Assembly (NCBI RefSeq): GCF_900102965.1
Contig: NZ_FNGM01000016.1
Location: forward strand, 1 to 64,000
Direction of reading: 5' to 3'
From: Paenibacillus jilunlii
GTDB taxonomy: Bacteria; Bacillota; Bacilli; Paenibacillales; Paenibacillaceae
DNA: 64,000 nt
Both the position numbers and the translations under genes were made by a program. Each line of letters starts with the position of its first letter. The stretch's first letter is position 1. Positions 61,408-64,000 of the stretch are shown here, in pieces. The notes below the pieces were generated by a model that had not been told where the DNA came from, did no database searches, and worked only from the letters and a program-made list of their open reading frames with translations.

Positions 61408-62709
61408 ATGAATTCGAAAGTATGGCGAAATCGTGTAGGCCTGGAGCCTGGCGACAACTGGAAACGGGAGCTCTCGGCAGGCATCCTGTCCTATTTTGCT
61501 TCTGTATATATAGTGATGGTCAATGCTGCGATTCTGCATGATGCGGGGATGCCGCTGCGGGCCGGAATGGTGGCAACGCTGCTGACGGCAGTGGCCGGGT
61601 GTCTGCTGATGGCTTTTGGCGGCAAAACACCGATTGTGGTGGTGCCGGGCATGGGGATTAATGCTTTTTTCACGTATACGCTTGTGCATTCCATGAAGCT
61701 GGACTGGCGCGAAGCCCTTGCCGTAGTAGTCGTAACAGGGGTGCTCTTCGCCATTGTGGCGTTCACCTCGCTGTACCGGATTTTGAGCGACGCGATACCG
61801 CATAATCTGCAGCATGCGATTACGGTCGGAATCGGCCTGTTTCTGACATTTATCGGACTGCAAAAAAGCGGGATTGTCATTGCCCACCGGACGACCTTCG
61901 TCGCCATCGGCCATTTCAGTGATCCCGCAGTCATTACCTCCTGTGTGACTTTGATTCTGGCGCTGGTGCTGTTCATCCGCGGCACACGCGGAGGGTTGCT
62001 GATCAGTATGCTGGCGGGCACAGGGATGGCCTACCTGCTGGGTGCGGCGCATGCACCGGAGAAGACGGATTCCGGGCATGTATTCGCGGGTTACAGCGAT
62101 GTGTTTGCCGGCATGGATTGGGGCAGAGGCATCAGCCTGGTCTTCTGGATTGCCGTATTTCTGCTGCTGTTGATTGTGGTTTTTGAAAATATCGGTCTGA
62201 TCTCGTCCCAGACGCTGATGGCAGGCCGTCCGGAACGCTTCAAAAGCAGCCTGCGGGCGCTGTCCATAGCCAATATCGCTGCCGGACTGTTCGGCAGCAG
62301 CCCCGTAGTCGCGGCTGCCGAATCCACAGCCGGAATCGCCGCAGGCGGGCGCTCCGGCCTAACCTCGCTTGTCACCGGCCTGCTGTTCGGGGCCACGTTC
62401 CTGTTCATTCCGCTGCTGGCCTACGTGCCGGACAGCGCCATCGCGCCGATTCTGATTGTCATCGGCGGCCTGATGGTGCAGAGCGTGCGTGAGATGGACC
62501 TCAGCGATTTGACCGAGCTGTTTCCGGCATTCCTGATCATGGTGATGATCCCGTTCACCTACAGCATCGTGGACGGTATGGCATTTGGCTTCATTACCTA
62601 TCCGATTGTCAAACTGGCCATGGGCAAAGGCAAGGAGGTTCCGCCCGCATTGTATGGCATTGCCGGACTGTTCATAGCCAACTTTGTGCTGCATGCTCTG
62701 ATGGGATAG
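61408..62709 (+). CDS. NCS2-family (AzgA-like) purine permease
   Basis: The 433-residue membrane protein is of the AzgA branch: ELSAGILSYFASVYIVMVNA, VVVPGMGINAFFTY, VVTGVLFAIVAFTSLYR, VVFENIGLISSQT and FGSSPVVAAAESTAGIAAGG. It should import adenine, guanine or hypoxanthine with protons. GTGGAGGTTTTTAT precedes ATG. No purine riboswitch is visible in the 60 bp between the tcdA terminator and the start. apt, 10 kb away, could use its substrate. Confidence 0.92.
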   Translation: MNSKVWRNRVGLEPGDNWKRELSAGILSYFASVYIVMVNAAILHDAGMPLRAGMVATLLTAVAGCLLMAFGGKTPIVVVPGMGINAFFTYTLVHSMKLDWREALAVVVVTGVLFAIVAFTSLYRILSDAIPHNLQHAITVGIGLFLTFIGLQKSGIVIAHRTTFVAIGHFSDPAVITSCVTLILALVLFIRGTRGGLLISMLAGTGMAYLLGAAHAPEKTDSGHVFAGYSDVFAGMDWGRGISLVFWIAVFLLLLIVVFENIGLISSQTLMAGRPERFKSSLRALSIANIAAGLFGSSPVVAAAESTAGIAAGGRSGLTSLVTGLLFGATFLFIPLLAYVPDSAIAPILIVIGGLMVQSVREMDLSDLTELFPAFLIMVMIPFTYSIVDGMAFGFITYPIVKLAMGKGKEVPPALYGIAGLFIANFVLHALMG

Positions 62710-62906
62710 GCATTCCGCCCGCAATGATCTCCCGAAGAAATCGAAGCTGCTTCTGCGTGGGCTGAAAAGGTATGGTATTCCAGAATCTGTTGTGATATGA
62801 TAAATATCCTTTTTGTGTGACTGAAGCCAGTCTTGCACGAGGCAAATCAGGGGGCGTCTGGCAACAGCAGGCGTATACCCGCATAACTTTTAGGAGGTAA
62901 CTGAAA

Positions 62907-64000
62907 TTGGAGGACAACTTTCAAAGTGCCTATCAAGAGGAAGAAGACAGGCTGAACAGCGCGCTTATGGAGATTGATACGGTTCTTGAGAGACTGCGCG
63001 GCATTCCGGTGTACACAGGGCACGATTATACGGAGCAGGCACTGGAGGCTTCAAGGGAACAGCGGCGCAAAGATCTTGCCAAGCTGCGGCAGGAGCCTTA
63101 CTTTGGACGGCTTGATTTTCAGGGCAAGGATGAGGATGGGCGCAAGGCGCTCTATATCGGTAAAATCGGTGTAGACCGGGAACAGGTAAGTGACCGTCCG
63201 CTGGTCATTGACTGGCGGGCACCGGTCGCGAGCCTGTTCTATTCGTTTACCGGCGGCACGGAGCCGGCCTCCTACGAAGCCCCGGAGGGGCTGATCGAAG
63301 GGCTGGTCTTTTTGAAGCGCAACGTGGTGATCCGAAAGCAGATCCTGGAGAGGGTGGCAGATACTTATAACCGCGACAGTGACGGGCCTGCTGTATCCGA
63401 TGAATTTCTCGTTTACCGGCTGGGAGAGAACAAGGACAACCGTCTTCGTGACATCGTCTCGACGATTCAGGAGGAGCAGGACAAGATTATCCGGGCGGCG
63501 AAGAACACCGCTCTCATTATCCAGGGCGTGGCAGGCAGCGGGAAAACTACGGTCGCGCTGCATCGTCTGGCCTTCCTGCTGTATCAGTACAAGGAGCAGG
63601 TGTCGGCGGAGAAAATGATTATTTTCGCACCGAACCGGATGTTCCTCGATTATATTTCGGACGTGCTGCCCGAGCTTGGCGTCGGCAATATTGCCCAAAG
63701 CACCTTCCCCGACTGGGCTGCGGATGTGCTTGGGGTTGTGCTGCCGGAGCAGAATGCTGCAGAAACTATGAGCCATTGGTTCGAAAGAGAAGGCGGCATG
63801 CCGGAGATCACCGAAGAAACGCCGGGCCGGTTCAAGGGATCGACTGCCCTGATGGGAATTATAGAATCGGCCATAGGCCTGCTGGAGAACGGGGCAGTGC
63901 CGGAAGGTGATTTCAGTCCATGGGAAGGCTCGGTACTGCGCCGCTCCATGATTCTGCGCTGGCATAATGAGGAATACGCCCCGTATCCGCCTGCCAAGCG
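62907..64000 (+). CDS. helD: HelD-like UvrD/Rep-family ATPase (5' part; runs off the window)
   Basis: The open frame of at least 364 codons starts at a TTG five bases after TAGGAGGTAACTG and is cut by the window end. The N terminus (residues 1-40) is a charged coiled coil, followed by EPYFGRLDF, YIGKIGV, VIDWRAPVASLFY and the FLKRNVVIRK strand, all typical of HelD. Walker A is IIQGVAGSGKTTVALHRLAFLLY at about 207-216. HelD proteins pry apart stalled RNA polymerase from nucleic acids. The remaining motor motifs lie outside the window. Confidence 0.9.
   Translation, partial: MEDNFQSAYQEEEDRLNSALMEIDTVLERLRGIPVYTGHDYTEQALEASREQRRKDLAKLRQEPYFGRLDFQGKDEDGRKALYIGKIGVDREQVSDRPLVIDWRAPVASLFYSFTGGTEPASYEAPEGLIEGLVFLKRNVVIRKQILERVADTYNRDSDGPAVSDEFLVYRLGENKDNRLRDIVSTIQEEQDKIIRAAKNTALIIQGVAGSGKTTVALHRLAFLLYQYKEQVSAEKMIIFAPNRMFLDYISDVLPELGVGNIAQSTFPDWAADVLGVVLPEQNAAETMSHWFEREGGMPEITEETPGRFKGSTALMGIIESAIGLLENGAVPEGDFSPWEGSVLRRSMILRWHNEEYAPYPPAK

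Overview
The window looks like a chromosomal segment of a spore-forming Paenibacillus-type Firmicute. The signs are sporulation genes (bofC, spoVB, a SpoIID-like gene), the order ruvC-ruvA-ruvB, queA-tgt-yajC, spoVB-comN-secD-secF, recJ-apt-relA-dtd-hisS-aspS-tcdA, a T-box before hisS, strong AGGAGG-type ribosome binding sites, and many TTG/GTG starts. The genus is inferred from gene content and order, not from an rRNA comparison.

Layout. 1-590: 3' end of an rRNA operon (23S tail, 5S, terminator). 590-1030: repeat-rich intergenic DNA, then tmrB. 1660-2770: seven tRNA genes (Glu, Val, fMet, Asp, Gly, Arg, Leu), two of them followed by a short element that duplicates the end of the tRNA gene. 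2770-5160: a pseudogene scrap, a ROK regulator and a sugar acetyltransferase. 5190-16170: a full Kdp potassium-uptake locus: kdpD-kdpE, then two small membrane-protein genes, kdpF-A-B-C, and a long gene with two KdpD-type sensor modules and no kinase. 16130-19250: MFS transporter, Rgg-like regulator, Rpn-family nuclease. 19380-23820: a BceRS-BceAB-type peptide sensing and detoxification module. 23955-28710: fabV, bofC, ruvCAB. 28750-33390: SpoIID-like gene, queA, tgt, yajC.

33674-40210 is a strikingly AT-rich island inserted between yajC and the following membrane-protein genes. It encodes a Cys-rich ribosomal peptide (RiPP) pathway: ABC exporter, 64-residue Cys-rich precursor, a radical SAM/SPASM maturase, a TIGR04066-type maturation protein, an acyl-carrier-like protein without the carrier serine, and a subtilisin-like protease with a long extra C-terminal domain. 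The families fit the CcpM / CLI_3235-type bacteriocin-like group, whose products are largely uncharacterised. This is the best candidate for an undescribed system.

40280-64000 returns to higher-GC housekeeping DNA: PAP2 protein, TIGR04086 protein, DUF421 protein, spoVB, comN, secDF, a cation diffusion facilitator, recJ, apt, a uracil permease on the opposite strand, relA, dtd, an unassigned structured intergenic stretch, a T-box-controlled hisS-aspS pair, tcdA, a purine permease and a helD gene cut by the window edge.
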